Source of the DNA: Chrysomallon squamiferum | Taxonomy: Eukaryota > Mollusca > Gastropoda > Neomphalida > Peltospiridae | Direction of reading: 5' to 3' | Assembly: GCA_012295275.1 (NCBI GenBank) | Contig: CM022670.1 | Coordinates: 21,669,179-21,731,678 of the forward strand | DNA: 62,500 bases | Shown: positions 39,129-50,302 of the stretch, piece after piece | Numbering within the stretch: position 1 is the first letter of the stretch | Layout of the letters: each line of letters opens with the position of its first letter | Made by a program: the position numbers and the translations under genes | Notes under the pieces: model-generated | Databases searched by the model: none | Told to the model about the DNA's origin: nothing | Seen by the model: only the letters and a program-made list of their open reading frames with translations

Positions 39129-39384
39129 TCATTTGCTCGTATGGAGATCCTTGATCAACAGTTTCATTTTGCAAAGCATCGTAATCATTTGTTTTGGTTG
39201 GTCATCTTCTGTGCTGTGTTGTGTGTTTTGTCCTGACAAGTTCTGATGTGACGCGCGGGCAGCATCGACATCGTCATCAACAGCCTCGTATACTGGAGCA
39301 CTTGTTGCTGTTGTGGATTGGATATTTTGATTTTTGAAAAAAGACACAGATGGTTCCTTTGATTTGGCCATTGTTCTTATCACC
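39129..39384 (-). CDS. Gene C cytoplasmic tail exon, altered C-terminus
   Basis: Reads VIRTMAKSKEPSVSFFKNQN, APVYEAVDDDVDAARAS and NTQHSTEDDQPK, then a different frame ending DLHTSK. Compared with gene D one base is missing inside the DDQ segment, so both C-terminal tyrosine motifs of D are lost. Confidence 0.78.
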
Positions 39385-39622
39385 CTGAAATTATTTATTT
39401 GTTTAAGTCAACAAGATTTAATTCATCTTGTTTTAAGTCAGTTTATGATTTGCTTTCCTAACATATTATCAAATGTTTTGTCGATATATTACGTTGCTTC
39501 AGATAAAGATATTTAATCATTAATAAATTCTGAATATAATTTTTCTTCATTACAGTAAATAATGCATCTTACCATTTAGATTCTTGTTGATGAAAAATAA
39601 ACATATCAAATTATTTGCTTAC

Positions 39623-39722
39623 CTAATAACTAGTATAAGTGCAGCTGCACTTAGAACCAAGGCTAAAGCTATGAGACATGCGAAAACCATAATAATAGTG
39701 TCTGTGATTGCCTGTTGTGAAA
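39623..39722 (-). CDS. Gene C transmembrane exon
   Basis: 100 nt, CAG acceptor, GTAAGC donor. After SQQAITDT the helix reads IIMVFACLIALALVLSAAAL, then ILVI. Confidence 0.82.
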
Positions 39723-39954
39723 CTGGAAAAAAGAAAAGAATTATAGTTCAATACAATTTGGTTCACCAATTGATGTGTAAAATTCTGAATATATTTACTG
39801 TTACTTTGCTATTTACTTGATATATTCAATAACATATTCTAATAAACGACAACCATAATTTAAATGTATATAATAAATATGGTCTCATGTTTTACAAGAT
39901 ATACCCAGTATATGTTTTACATGATATACATATATATATATATACATATAAACA

Positions 39955-40018
39955 TACATACATACATACATACATACATACATACATACATACATACATA
40001 CATACATACATACATACA
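39955..40018. repeat. (ACAT)n microsatellite
   Basis: About 15 units between the gene C TM exon and EGF exon 8. Confidence 0.92.
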
Positions 40019-40231
40019 GATACATTTATTTTTATTTTATTAGCAGCGTGAAAAATGTATTTTCTTAAAAATAGGCTTCAACGGAAAACTGCTCATTGCG
40101 CTGTTAATTAAATATCAGTCAGGTCTTATGCATATTTAGTGTGTAACCGACTGAGCCAAATATAAATTCAAAAAACATTCAGAGTGAGAGAATGTAAACT
40201 CTAATAATAGAAATAAATTAAATATATTCAC

Positions 40232-40366
40232 TTTGTTTACACAAAAGTCGTTGGTAGCCATTTTTACAACCCCCCGTACAATTTGCAGAAATAAAATAAC
40301 ATGTTTCAGTCTTACAATGACCACACGTAGAATTACAGTCAATTTAGTATTTTCCAGACCTGCACT
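40232..40366 (-). pseudogene. Gene C EGF exon 8 with in-frame stop
   Basis: 135 nt with both splice sites, but SGKY is followed by TAA where sister exons have a glycine. The same stop is present in gene D, so it is older than the duplication. Presumably skipped. Confidence 0.75.
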
Positions 40367-40589
40367 CTGAAAACAATAAGGCTTATTTCAAGTATTCCCC
40401 TCCCTTCATTTCTATGAAATATTGGTTTAAAGTATTTGTAAAATTGGTAATGCTTGAATGGAAATCTTATTTTCTTTTAATTTTATTAATATTGTATGTT
40501 TTATGTTTTTGTCATTTATTTGAACGTTGTTTGCAGATTCGCATTTCTCCCTACTCAGTATAAAAATTAAATATTATAAAGTTACTTAC

Positions 40590-40724
40590 TGATATTGCAT
40601 CCATTTCCTGTGTATCCTGCTGTACAACCTCCTACACAGTTTCCAGAGAATCTATCACAAGGTTTGTTTCTGCAGTTTCCACATGTAAATTTACAGTTTT
40701 TACCATACCTTCCTGGTGTGCATT
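40590..40724 (-). CDS. Gene C EGF exon 7
   Basis: 135 nt, opens ECTPGRYGKNCKFTCGNC, contains CDRFSGNCVGGCTAGYTGN, GTAAGT donor. Almost identical to D 53291-53425. Confidence 0.85.
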
Positions 40725-41186
40725 CTACAGTTAATAAAAATCAACGGAGTAAAAGATAATATAATTAATAGTAGCTTAATGATACACCATTACATTTTAA
40801 CTCGAACTGGTTAAAGGTTTCAATAATACAGTAGACTAATGGTATCTCGAGGCAGTCGACTTTCCTTTGACTCTTAGTAATACTGCTATGCATGAATTAA
40901 GAGAAGCTACCGCATAATGACAAAGCGCATTATAGCCTCAACGCATAAAATATATCCACTGATTATAACAGCTGTGACCTGAGATGCGACAATCCCTTGG
41001 AAAAAGCTAATTTTTGAAATATATAGAAACTAGAACTGAAATTATATACATTAAAGTCAAAAACAGACTGACAAACTCATATTTTTGAATATCTATTCTG
41101 AGAGAATACTTGCTAATGTGCAAACACTAATGCATATGTTATTATGCATTATACGTCTGAATGAATATATACATGTATAAATCATG

Positions 41187-41189
<3 letters not shown>

Positions 41190-41238
<49 letters not shown>
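41190..41238. repeat. (CA)n microsatellite
   Basis: Present in gene C only; the matching position in gene D (53.89 kb) has a short TA tract. Confidence 0.9.
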
Positions 41239-41241
<3 letters not shown>

Positions 41242-41368
41242 GTGTATGTCTGATTGCTTTATATCCATATCAGTTGTGACATTTATGAAAGTAATGAAAA
41301 TCTAAATACTGTTTCTTAGTCGTGTGGCATATACATTTAGTTCCGAGATTAGATGAATTAATTAAAGC

Positions 41369-41476
41369 CGTCGATGCAACCACTAATGCACGTCCCAGAA
41401 ATATGGTCGCATGTTTTGTTTTCACAGTTGTCACAGGATAAATTACAGTTCAAACCATGTGTTCCAGAACCACATT
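41369..41476 (-). pseudogene. Gene C EGF exon lacking its 3' end
   Basis: Opens ECGSGTHGLNCNLSCDNCEN like gene D 54040-54174, but a deletion of about 44 bp has removed the last codons and the donor. It runs into a stop after GCIDGF. Confidence 0.75.
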
Positions 41477-41760
41477 CTAAGAAACAGATAAAGATATACC
41501 ATTATGAAATATTTCATTCATAAATTACTAATGAAAATGAATTTTTCAGTTCAGTTATATATAAAGTCTACCATAATCATCAAAAACAAAAATATACAGG
41601 CATATAGACTGAAAACGGAAGTAAAAGTTACATACAGTGATTCTTAGAAGCAAAAAATAAATATGGTCATTTCAAAAATAAGTAATAAGATAGAAGCCAA
41701 GAATATAAAATAAATAAATAAATAAAATAATAAGATAAAATGAAAACAAAATTGTAGCAC

Positions 41761-41865
41761 CTTCCTTGCATAAAAGTTCTTGGTATCCATCTTTACAACC
41801 TCCTGTACAATTTCCAGAAATAAAATCACACGTTTCTGTTTTACACTGACCACACGTAGAAATAC
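41761..41865 (-). pseudogene. Gene C type C EGF exon lacking its 5' end
   Basis: Reads STCGQCKTETCDFISGNCTG and ends LLCKE, but the first quarter is replaced by a CA/GACA simple repeat and no acceptor is left. Donor GTGCTA. Confidence 0.7.
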
Positions 41866-42337
41866 AAAACACACACACGCACAGACAGACAGACACACAC
41901 ACTTATATATAATGTATTTTTACATATATATTCATACTCATATATAGTTCTTAATCTATAATTATTTTTTTTTAACGCAACAGAAACTAACAACTAAACA
42001 AACAAATTAAACGTTAATACGTAGATATACAGATAGATAGATAGATAGATAGGTACAACGCACACGCATACAAACACACGCAAACAGTGAATACGGAAGT
42101 AAAATTAAAATACAGTGATTCTTAAATATTTCATAGGAAACAATGGTTGAACAAGGTAAAAATAAAAAAGTAAAAATAAAAATGAAATGTAAAAAATGAT
42201 AATAATAATAACTAACGCCAAAACAATAAATAGATGAAGAAACTAAAAAAAAAAAAAATATATAATGAAACATTAAATTAAGAAAGAAATATAAATAAAT
42301 AAAATTAATGAAATAAGTAATTTCTTTACTTTAAAAA

Positions 42338-42405
42338 TCTCGATATCCAGTTTTTCAGCCATTTTTACATTGTCCTTGTATTGTTTTTACATTCACCACA
42401 AAAAA
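42338..42405 (-). pseudogene. Gene C remnant of a type C-like EGF exon
   Basis: Traces of TGTGGTGAATGTAAAAACAA and a CAATGTAAAAATGGCTG-like middle. Badly decayed counterpart of gene D 54589-54717. Confidence 0.5.
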
Positions 42406-42671
42406 GAAACAGTAGAAAAGATCCGTTTCTTATCTAATTTGACATCTATAACACATTGCACTGTAGCGTAGACCAATCTTTTTATCAGTAAAAACTAAAT
42501 ATAGTCATCTGTAAGAACAGAACAGGAAATAAAGATAAGAAATTGATATAAATATAATAGAAGACAAAAACAAGAAAAAAGAAAAATAAAAGTAAATAGA
42601 TCAAAAACATTTATAAATAAATAAAATTAAAAGATAAAATTAAAACAGAAACAAATCTAAAAATATACAAC

Positions 42672-42806
42672 CTTCCTTGCATAAAAGTCCTTGGTAACCG
42701 TCTTTACAGCCTCCTGTACAATTTCCAGAAATAAAATCACACGTTTCTGTTTTACACTGACCACACGTAGAATTACAATCAAATCCGTATTTTCCAGATC
42801 TGCATT
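42672..42806 (-). CDS. Gene C EGF exon 4 (type C)
   Basis: 135 nt, opens ECRSGKYGFDCNSTCGQC, contains TCDFISGNCTGGCKDGYQ, GTTGTA donor. A third module type seen only in C and D. Confidence 0.82.
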
Positions 42807-43317
42807 CTGAAAACATACAAAGTGCTAATTTACATATCAGTTTCAGTTGTGTTTATAATATTTGTAGTGATAATATCGCATTGTTATATGTGTTACAAAA
42901 CACACACACCTATATATAATGTATTTTTACATATATATTCATACTCATATGTAGTTCTTAATCTTTAATTATTTTTTTTTAACGCAACAGAAACTAACGA
43001 CTAAACAAACAAATTAAACGTTAATACGTAGATATACAGATAGATAGATAGATAGGTACAACTAGATCGACAGACAGACAGATAGATAGATAAAGAGATA
43101 AAAATAGATAGATAGACAGCTTGATAGACAGATAGAGATAAACAAAACCAAAAGTAAAACAAACAAAACAATGTCCTCGTCTCCAGTGAAATGTTTAATT
43201 ACAATAACCAAAAATCCCAACAAATATTTCAGTGTTACACGAATACGTATAATACATATCCCTTCCTTGTAAAGTACATTCTACAGAAATTGAAAGTTAC
43301 AATAAAAAGTTACTTAC

Positions 43318-43452
43318 CGTTTTTGCACTGATTTCCCATGTAGCCTGCTGTACAACCTTCAGTACAGTTTCCAGAGAATCTATCACAAGATTTGTTTATA
43401 CAGTTTCCACATTTAGATCTACAGTTTTTACCATACGTTCCTGGACTGCATT
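43318..43452 (-). CDS. Gene C EGF exon 3 (type B)
   Basis: 135 nt, opens ECSPGTYGKNCRSKCGNC, contains CDRFSGNCTEGCTAGYMG, GTAAGT donor. Counterpart of gene D 55938-56072. Confidence 0.85.
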
Positions 43453-43463
43453 CTGAAGTGATT

Positions 43464-43519
<56 letters not shown>

Positions 43520-43659
43520 TATTATTATTATTATGATTATTATTATTTAAGTAAAACATGAGTATTTAAATATTTATTTTTAAAGGAGAAATAAGCAAAC
43601 AAAGAAGCAAAAGGATAAACAGGTAGACAGACAGACATGCAATTATATATATATATATA

Positions 43660-43662
43660 TAT

Positions 43663-43720
<58 letters not shown>
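43660..43720. repeat. (GATA)n microsatellite
   Basis: Tetranucleotide tract next to an AT tract in a gene C intron. Confidence 0.9.
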
Positions 43721-43723
<3 letters not shown>

Positions 43724-43932
43724 AATATATAGATATATAGATAGACAGATAAATATATAAATAATTATGTTGTAAATAAATGAATAGATAAACTAAAAAA
43801 AAAAAAAACAGAAATAAGAGTTTCTCGTCTCTAGTGAAATGGTTAATAAAAATAACTGAAAATCCCAATACATATTTTGGTGTTACATGAATACGTATAA
43901 TACATATTCCTTCTTTGTAAAGTGAAAATATA

Positions 43933-43975
43933 AATAAGCCTGTATAGCTTGCTGTACAGCCTCCTGTATTACTGT
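43933..43975 (-). pseudogene. Faint type B EGF exon remnant
   Basis: A plus-strand trace CTTGCTGTACAGCCTCCTGT matches the middle of type B exons, with nothing preserved on either side. Confidence 0.45.
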
Positions 43976-43986
43976 ACTACTACATT

Positions 43987-44030
<44 letters not shown>

Positions 44031-44060
44031 GTTAATAATTATAATAATAATAATAATAAT

Positions 44061-44094
<34 letters not shown>

Positions 44095-44218
44095 CAGTGA
44101 TAGTAATACTAACAGCAATAGTGATACGAACAATATTGTTATTGTTATTATTATTATTATTTACGAAAAAATAAGAGTAAAGTATTTCAGAACTAAATAT
44201 TACCGCAGTTATGTTCAT

Positions 44219-44252
44219 CTACAGATTTTACCATACGTTCCTGGACTGCATT
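44219..44252 (-). pseudogene. Gene C stub of a type B EGF exon
   Basis: Only the first 11 codons remain (ECSPGTYGKIC) with a normal TACAG acceptor. The rest is replaced by intron DNA. Confidence 0.65.
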
Positions 44253-44334
44253 CTGTAGTTATTATAGTATATACACATAACAACACATATACATATCAAT
44301 ACATACATACACAACCACATACATACAAACGCAC

Positions 44335-44339
<5 letters not shown>

Positions 44340-44397
<58 letters not shown>

Positions 44398-44410
44398 TAG
44401 ATAGATAGAC
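44340..44410. repeat. (AT)n microsatellite
   Basis: AT array followed by GATA units, beside the EGF stub of gene C. Confidence 0.9.
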
Positions 44411-44782
44411 AGACAGATACACATATATACATACATAAAAATGTGATAGAATTTATGTTTAATTTAAGTGAAAATGAAAGAAGAAGTACTTCACATACTG
44501 AAGATCAGTCTTCATATGACGTTCATATTAATTTGAACCTAAACAACTTGAACATACACTCAATATTTAATTGTATCTTAGAAAAAAATAAAGAATGTAA
44601 AGATATTTTTCCTTCGAGCTTGATTATAAGAAATGTGTTTTTGTTACATAATAATAAAAAGGGTTTTAAACATATTTTTAAATACGGCTGATGACTTTAT
44701 GAGTTGACTGTTTTTATTAAAATGAATCGTTTCTTTAAATATTTAACTGTTCTTAGAATAGTTCCAAGAATGACAATTTTAC

Positions 44783-44935
44783 CTTGTGTACAGTCTGGTC
44801 CAGTCCATCCTGCCGTACATCCTGCAGTGTGACACGTTCCTGTCTTTACGTCACAAGGTGAGTGTGTGTTAACACAGTGACGTTTTTCACACAACTTGTC
44901 ACAGTTAGAACCATACTTGACGTTCAGTTCACACG
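44783..44935 (-). CDS. Gene C EGF exon 2 (type A), tandem copy of exon 1
   Basis: 153 nt, same module with THSPCDVKTGTCHTAGC. The 284-bp unit of exon plus flanking intron is duplicated next to 45067-45219. Confidence 0.85.
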
Positions 44936-44996
44936 CTAATATAATATAATATAATATAATATAATATAATATAATATAATATAATATAATATAATA
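44936..44996. repeat. (AATAT)n pentanucleotide array
   Basis: Abuts the acceptor of gene C EGF exon 2. Similar arrays abut EGF exon 1 (45220-45263) and gene A EGF exon 1 (3895-3950). Confidence 0.9.
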
Positions 44997-45066
44997 AATT
45001 AATAAAAACATTGTTTCTTTAAATATTTAATTGTTCTTAGAATAGTTCCAACAATGGCAATTTTAC

Positions 45067-45219
45067 CTTGTGTACAGTCTGGTCCAGTCCATCCTGCCGT
45101 ACATCCTGCAGTGTCACACTTTCCTGTCTTTGCGTCACAAGGTGAGTGTGTGTTAACACAGTGACGTTTTTCACACAACTTGTCACAGTTAGAACCATAC
45201 TTGACGTTCAGCTCACACG
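45067..45219 (-). CDS. Gene C EGF exon 1 (type A)
   Basis: 153 nt, opens ACELNVKYGSNCDKLCEKRH, contains THSPCDAKTGKC and GWTGPDCTQ, GTAAAA donor, (AATAT)n acceptor. Confidence 0.85.
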
Positions 45220-45367
45220 CTAATATAATATAATATAATATAATATAATATAATATAATATAATAAATTAATAAAAACAAAATAAAAAATTCTATAACAT
45301 TACATAATATCATATTTATATGTTTATATGTTAAAATATACTGAATTTACACTAGGTTTTAAATGAC

Positions 45368-45369
<2 letters not shown>

Positions 45370-45430
<61 letters not shown>
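45370..45430. repeat. (TA)n microsatellite
   Basis: About 60 bp of TA repeat upstream (gene sense) of the EGF run of gene C. Confidence 0.9.
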
Positions 45431-45434
<4 letters not shown>

Positions 45435-45639
45435 CATACACATTAAATATAATGAATATATTGGTATTTATATATATTAAAACAAATAAAGAATATATAC
45501 ACTACTGAATATTAACCTTTGTATTGTTATTTCGAGTAAAGACATCACATGCAAGCATAACCCTTATCTTTAGAAACTTTTTAAATTAACCCAGATTTCC
45601 TTTTTATGGATTTGCAGTAAGAACATAGACTAAAGTGAC

Positions 45640-46185
45640 AGCGTGCCTCGATACACCCATTGTGGTATCTCGTGCACCATTTGCACGTGCTTATCATGAG
45701 TGTAATTCAATGCATGCCAATTTTAGCAAAAGAAAAAAAAAAAAAAAAAAGATTTTCCTTCCATCAACACCTTAAATGTTAACACTCAAAGATTTGTTAT
45801 CAGTAGTCTCTGGAAGAGGTTGAAGACGACTAATTCTATTGAGAGTCACTGCCGTTCTGGAAGATCACGATTAACAGCAGAACTAGAAAACATTTCCTGA
45901 AGGTAACGGCGTTTCAGCAGCGTTTTGTGACCAGTCAATTAGGAATCGTCTGTGAGAGCAAGGTTTGCGATGTCGGCGTCCTGTAGACCGACCACAACTA
46001 CTTGCCTGTCACGTGAGGGCGGCGAGTTCGACCACGTCACGTCTCTGCAGTCATCCTCCAGCAACTGCTCAGACATTAGTTGCAGAACGGTTAGCGATTA
46101 CTCAACGTAATTTCCTACAACTGGTAACAGCATTCACCAACGTTGTCAAGAATGTGTGAATGCTAATGGTGGTTACACCAGTTAT
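45640..46185 (+). mobile_element. Tc1/mariner-like transposase relic in a gene C intron
   Basis: Broken plus-strand frames contain RSGRSRLTT-type linker sequence and RRPVDRPQLLACHVRAA, matching the N-terminal helix-turn-helix and start of the catalytic part of Tc1-like transposases. Riddled with frameshifts. An almost identical copy sits at the same place in gene D (57.28-57.83 kb). Confidence 0.65.
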
Positions 46186-46939
46186 TGACACTTCTATTAC
46201 TTGTGTTAACATCATTTGTGGAGGTACATGACTTTCTCGATTTGGCTAGTAAACTAGTTTCCAACAGTTTTGTCATTAGTCGTCACAGTTTTAGCATATT
46301 AGCGTATTTTTATTTACGCAAATATTTTGACCCTTAACTTGTTTTGAATAGTATAAATTAGAAAGGTAAATAAAATAAGCCTTATTAAGAAAATAAATTG
46401 TCATAAATTGCAATAAACAGCGAAATGAATCCTTGTTTGATCAAAAATACTGATTGCAATTTTTGAGCTTGATTAAATAGTAAATGAATTAGTGAGTATA
46501 GTTATATTAAAATATGAATGAATGAATGAATGAATGATAATGTAATAGATTATTTTGTACTTATTCATTTTAACAGTCAAGTCGTGATAGATTCTTAAAT
46601 CAGTTATTCAAAAGCAAATGTTTCTAAAGGAAAAACATTATTGAAGTTATCATTTACAGTATAGTATAGTTGATTTCAGAAAAGCTCATTTGTTTCTTAT
46701 TTTTAACTTTCCTTATTTATTTTCTTACTGTATGGTAAGTTCAAGTTAGAAAGCTATATAAAAATACATGTACGTCTCTTCATAGGGTTACAGTATAATC
46801 AGGATATTTTTATGATTATTTTTGAGTAATAATGTTACTGTCAATGCAAAATAAAAACAGTAGATAATTAAAGAATTGTTTTAATGATGATACGTGTTTA
46901 AGTCAGATTTAACACGAAGGACAGTTCTCTTTAACTCAC

Positions 46940-47159
46940 CATAGACTTCAACTTCTACAAAATGCAAGGTTGTACCACTACCACGGCCATTATCTGTTCC
47001 TTGATAGACTGTCACGTATCTGGCATCTTCCTTACACGTGAAACTCACGACACGATTTCTGTTTCATATAATCAGTAACAGTACCACACAGATGTCCTGT
47101 GTTAGATGAATTCACTGCTGTGTTTGTGTATATCTGTACTCCTCGTCCTCGCCACTTAA
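46940..47159 (-). pseudogene. Gene C FTP lectin, second exon, frameshifted
   Basis: 220 nt versus 228 in A, B and D. The segment that elsewhere encodes GRRDGSDIPDV is replaced by unrelated sequence 8 bp shorter, so translation runs into TAA shortly after. Start (KWRGRGVQIYTNTAVNSSNT) and end (VEVYG frame) are otherwise normal, with TAG acceptor and GTGAGT donor. Confidence 0.8.
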
Positions 47160-47351
47160 CTAAACAAAAACGTAACAGTAGAAAGAAATAATTGTCTACA
47201 AAATACTTATTTTCAAATTAGCTAAATATTTCAGTTTAATATTTATATAAAATCTTCTAGGTATTTAATATTATATATTCATTGCGGAGTGTATGTATGT
47301 GTATTGTATGTATGTATATTTGTATGTATATATTTTGTGTGTGTTATTGTT

Positions 47352-47393
<42 letters not shown>

Positions 47394-47634
47394 TGTGTGT
47401 TCATTTACAAATATATTTATAAAACGAGCATATTAATATAAAAATTTTCAATAACTATTTAAAAAATAATACATAAAATAAATAAATAAAAACAAATTAA
47501 ATAAAAGATAAATAAACATGTTTACTTATATATATCTGTTTTTGTGCTGTATAATTAGGTGATTTTATGTTATTAAAAAAAAGAAAAAAGAAAAAGTTAC
47601 AGAGGAATAAAGGCAAAGAAACATATTTACTTAC

Positions 47635-47850
47635 AGTCCTCTCTGAAATATATTTTCACTTCTTGAACAAAGTACAGTTTTCCTAGATCCACTTCCCACC
47701 ACGTGTAAGGTTGGTCTAGCGCTGTGTGTATAAAGTTGTATCCATTCTGTTTAGTTTCTCCGTCCACAGCTAGTGATGCATTGCGTTGTGACATGTACTC
47801 GTCTGAGTAGTAAGAACTCTGGTAGGCTCTCTTATGTAGAGCTATATTTT
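47635..47850 (-). CDS. Gene C FTP lectin, first exon
   Basis: 216 nt, open. It reads ENIALHKRAYQSSYYSDEYM, LAVDGETKQNGYNFIHT and YTWWEVDLGKLYFVQEVKIY. CAG acceptor, GTAAGT donor. Confidence 0.85.
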
Positions 47851-49143
47851 CTGTAAATAAAATAAATGAATGAATAAATAAACAAAATAATTAGTAAGTT
47901 AAGAAAATAATTTACAGTCGGAAATTTATGTTAGCTATGAAAATAACAACGTAAAAAAACAATATATAAACTTACTCTTGGAAACGTACAAAGCTGTCTT
48001 TTATGATATTTTTATTGTTATTATCGTTGTTGTTATTGTTTTAGATGTTTTTCTTGTTTTTTTTAAATTTTATTTTCATTTATTTTTATTTTATATCTGT
48101 CATTAGAAATAATCTGGCTTGATTTGCCTATCATCATTTTTAGATATTTCATTAACACGTTTTTCTGTATTATAATATTTTAGGATTTTAAAATTTCACC
48201 CGCAAGTAACGATGATTACTGCTCAAAAATAAATTATTACATCTCGTAAGACTACTCAGAAATGAAAATTCAAAACATAAAAAGAAGGAAAAAGACACAA
48301 AGAAATCAGAATATAAAAATAATGCTACCTCATACGCAGTGATTAAATAAATGAATAAATATTATATTCATTTATTTGATTATATAGATACCATCAGAAC
48401 TATTCAATAACGATTTTATTAATATTAATGGTGACTACGACAGCACGAAGATAAAAAACATGAAAAAAAAAGAAATCATAATACCGATGACAGTAGAGAA
48501 GTTCATAATATATATATTCTGAGAGTCTTCAGAATAATCTCTCCATCGACTGAAAACTTGATTTTTGGGGCAAACCAATACAACCAATTATAAAATATTA
48601 AGACAGACAGTATTTGACATTTTAAAACCTAGTGACTATCACTGTCATCTGTACGAAACGAACATTTCAGCACGGTGTAAGACCAACAAATTGAAAGTCT
48701 GAATGGATTGGCGATACAGACAATGACGAATGACCGAACTTTGGTGAGCAGACGCTCTTAAAATGACAAAATAAATTAAATATATTGCTACTACAACGAA
48801 AGCATACTTTTGCAAATGATGTTATATACGGACGCCATGACAGGGAAGTTTGCTGTAGAGAGAAACATGGAAGAAAACACACAAAAACAACAAACACACC
48901 CAGCCATCAGTGACAGTTTCTCAGCTCACACTCAAGAGAGAGGTTTACTTGTAACATTATTTGAAAACATATTCCAATTTCATGTCATTTTAATCTTTTT
49001 AACCGGCACTCTGTCTAAAACGGTATATCTCGTTGGTCCCAAGTGAGTCCGGATTTGATTGAAATCACTTAAATTTTTGTTGTGAATGTACTTTCATTCT
49101 TTCTTTATTTGTTTATATAAACAAATATCTCTGTCTCTTTCTG

Positions 49144-49178
<35 letters not shown>

Positions 49179-49797
49179 GTATATATATATAAATAAATAA
49201 AGACTAAAAGTGCATTCACAATACAAATTTAAGTGCTTGCTTAATTGTTTAATTAAAAAACAATCTTTAAGGTGAACGGCCTATAATTTAGAGATCTCAT
49301 GTAAAAGAAGTTTTCCGAATTCATCCACACACCAGATGCAAATTTAACAGGTTCCAGGTGAATTATGTCAAGAGTATATATATAGAAAATAGTTTACACC
49401 GATAAGTAAAACAGTCGGAGGATTCATCTCACTTGTTACACAGTTAATAACCGTTGATATTAGCCTGTGCTGAAACAACGTTAAAATGCTAACACAAATT
49501 GCCATACATTTAATTTAAATTTGTAGTTATATGGCGTTATATTTTATGAAATCTCCGTTAGTCGTTTCAATGCGCAAGGAAATTTAATATGCGTGCAGAC
49601 ATACATACATAAATCCAAACAACACATACATATATACTTTTCATGAAATAAGCAAACAGACACACACACAGATAGAGAATTACATACATACATACACATT
49701 ACATACATACAGATATATACACAAAGACGCATTTATATATGAGAAGAATAAGTGGAGAAATGTTTTTCTTGTCTATAAGATTTGAAAAGCGACTTAC

Positions 49798-49876
49798 CAA
49801 ACTTTGCAAAAATCTCGACACGTGTCAAAAAAATAAAATACACAAGAAAAACAAAAAACATCCACACTGTAGCCAT
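49798..49876 (-). CDS. Gene C exon 1: start codon and signal peptide
   Basis: The ATG at 49876 opens MATVWMFFVFLVYFIFLT, then RVEIFAKFG, with a GTAAGT donor at 49792-49797. 79 nt. Confidence 0.85.
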
Positions 49877-49912
49877 GTTGTAAACACTTAGTCACTGTTA
49901 GCTAAGGAGTGT
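49877..49912 (-). promoter_or_regulatory. Conserved leader before the gene C start codon
   Basis: In gene sense CAGTGACTAAGTGTTTACAA precedes the ATG, as in gene B. Confidence 0.5.
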
Positions 49913-49971
49913 TTGCAAACCGGAATTTGTTTTAAAAGTTTAAGTGCGTGACTGTAAATGTCGTTCAAACA

Positions 49972-50003
49972 GACGTGCTATAATCACGTGATTAACTAAA
50001 TGC
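49972..50003 (-). promoter_or_regulatory. Conserved upstream block with CACGTG, gene C
   Basis: GACGTGCTATAATCACGTGA on the plus strand, followed by TTAACTAAATGC. Same block and spacing as 32527-32557 before gene B. CACGTG is the canonical E-box bound by bHLH factors; function here is inferred. Confidence 0.45.
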
Positions 50004-50009
50004 ACAATG

Positions 50010-50300
50010 GGTTGATTGTTTTATGTACAAATAATCGCCATGCGCAGTGGCCATTTTGCACTAATTGCCAGTTCCACTTGACCCAATATCTCTTTTAGGC
50101 TTGTTTGGAACGTATGCTCGGTGATGTTATTTCTTGGGGATTCCAGCAAAGAAAGACAGCAGGAAAATCTATTAACATTCTCGAAATTTTCTACAAATTT
50201 TCAACACGCTTGAATCACTGACATGAATAAAATATAGTTGGACGTATTAAATTGTTTTTCTCATTTGAAATTCTGTCAAAACATGATTAGTAAAACGAGA
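50010..50300. other. Upstream region of gene C, no gene seen
   Basis: Unique AT-rich DNA between the gene C promoter region and the start of the D-unit 3' flank at about 50.30 kb, which is the junction of the tandem duplication. Confidence 0.5.
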
Positions 50301-50302
50301 TC

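Larger units (their letters stand above)
39129..49876 (-). pseudogene. Gene C: fucolectin-EGF receptor, probably a pseudogene
   Basis: Same plan as gene D, its tandem copy about 12.7 kb away: signal exon, two FTP exons, five intact EGF exons (45067-45219, 44783-44935, 43318-43452, 42672-42806, 40590-40724), several relic EGF exons, TM and tail. The second FTP exon carries a net 8-bp loss with a frameshift and stop. That exon encodes half of the lectin and has no visible substitute. The tail has a separate 1-bp loss that replaces its last third. Splice sites and much of the rest are well kept, so inactivation would be recent. A transcript starting further downstream or skipping both FTP exons cannot be excluded: they are phase 1-1, so joining signal to EGF would stay in frame. 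Confidence 0.7.

Noticed and set aside
45965-46159. Host gene encoding RRPVDRPQLLAC-type protein
   Set aside because: It fits the Tc1-like transposase linker and is present as a broken copy in both C and D introns.
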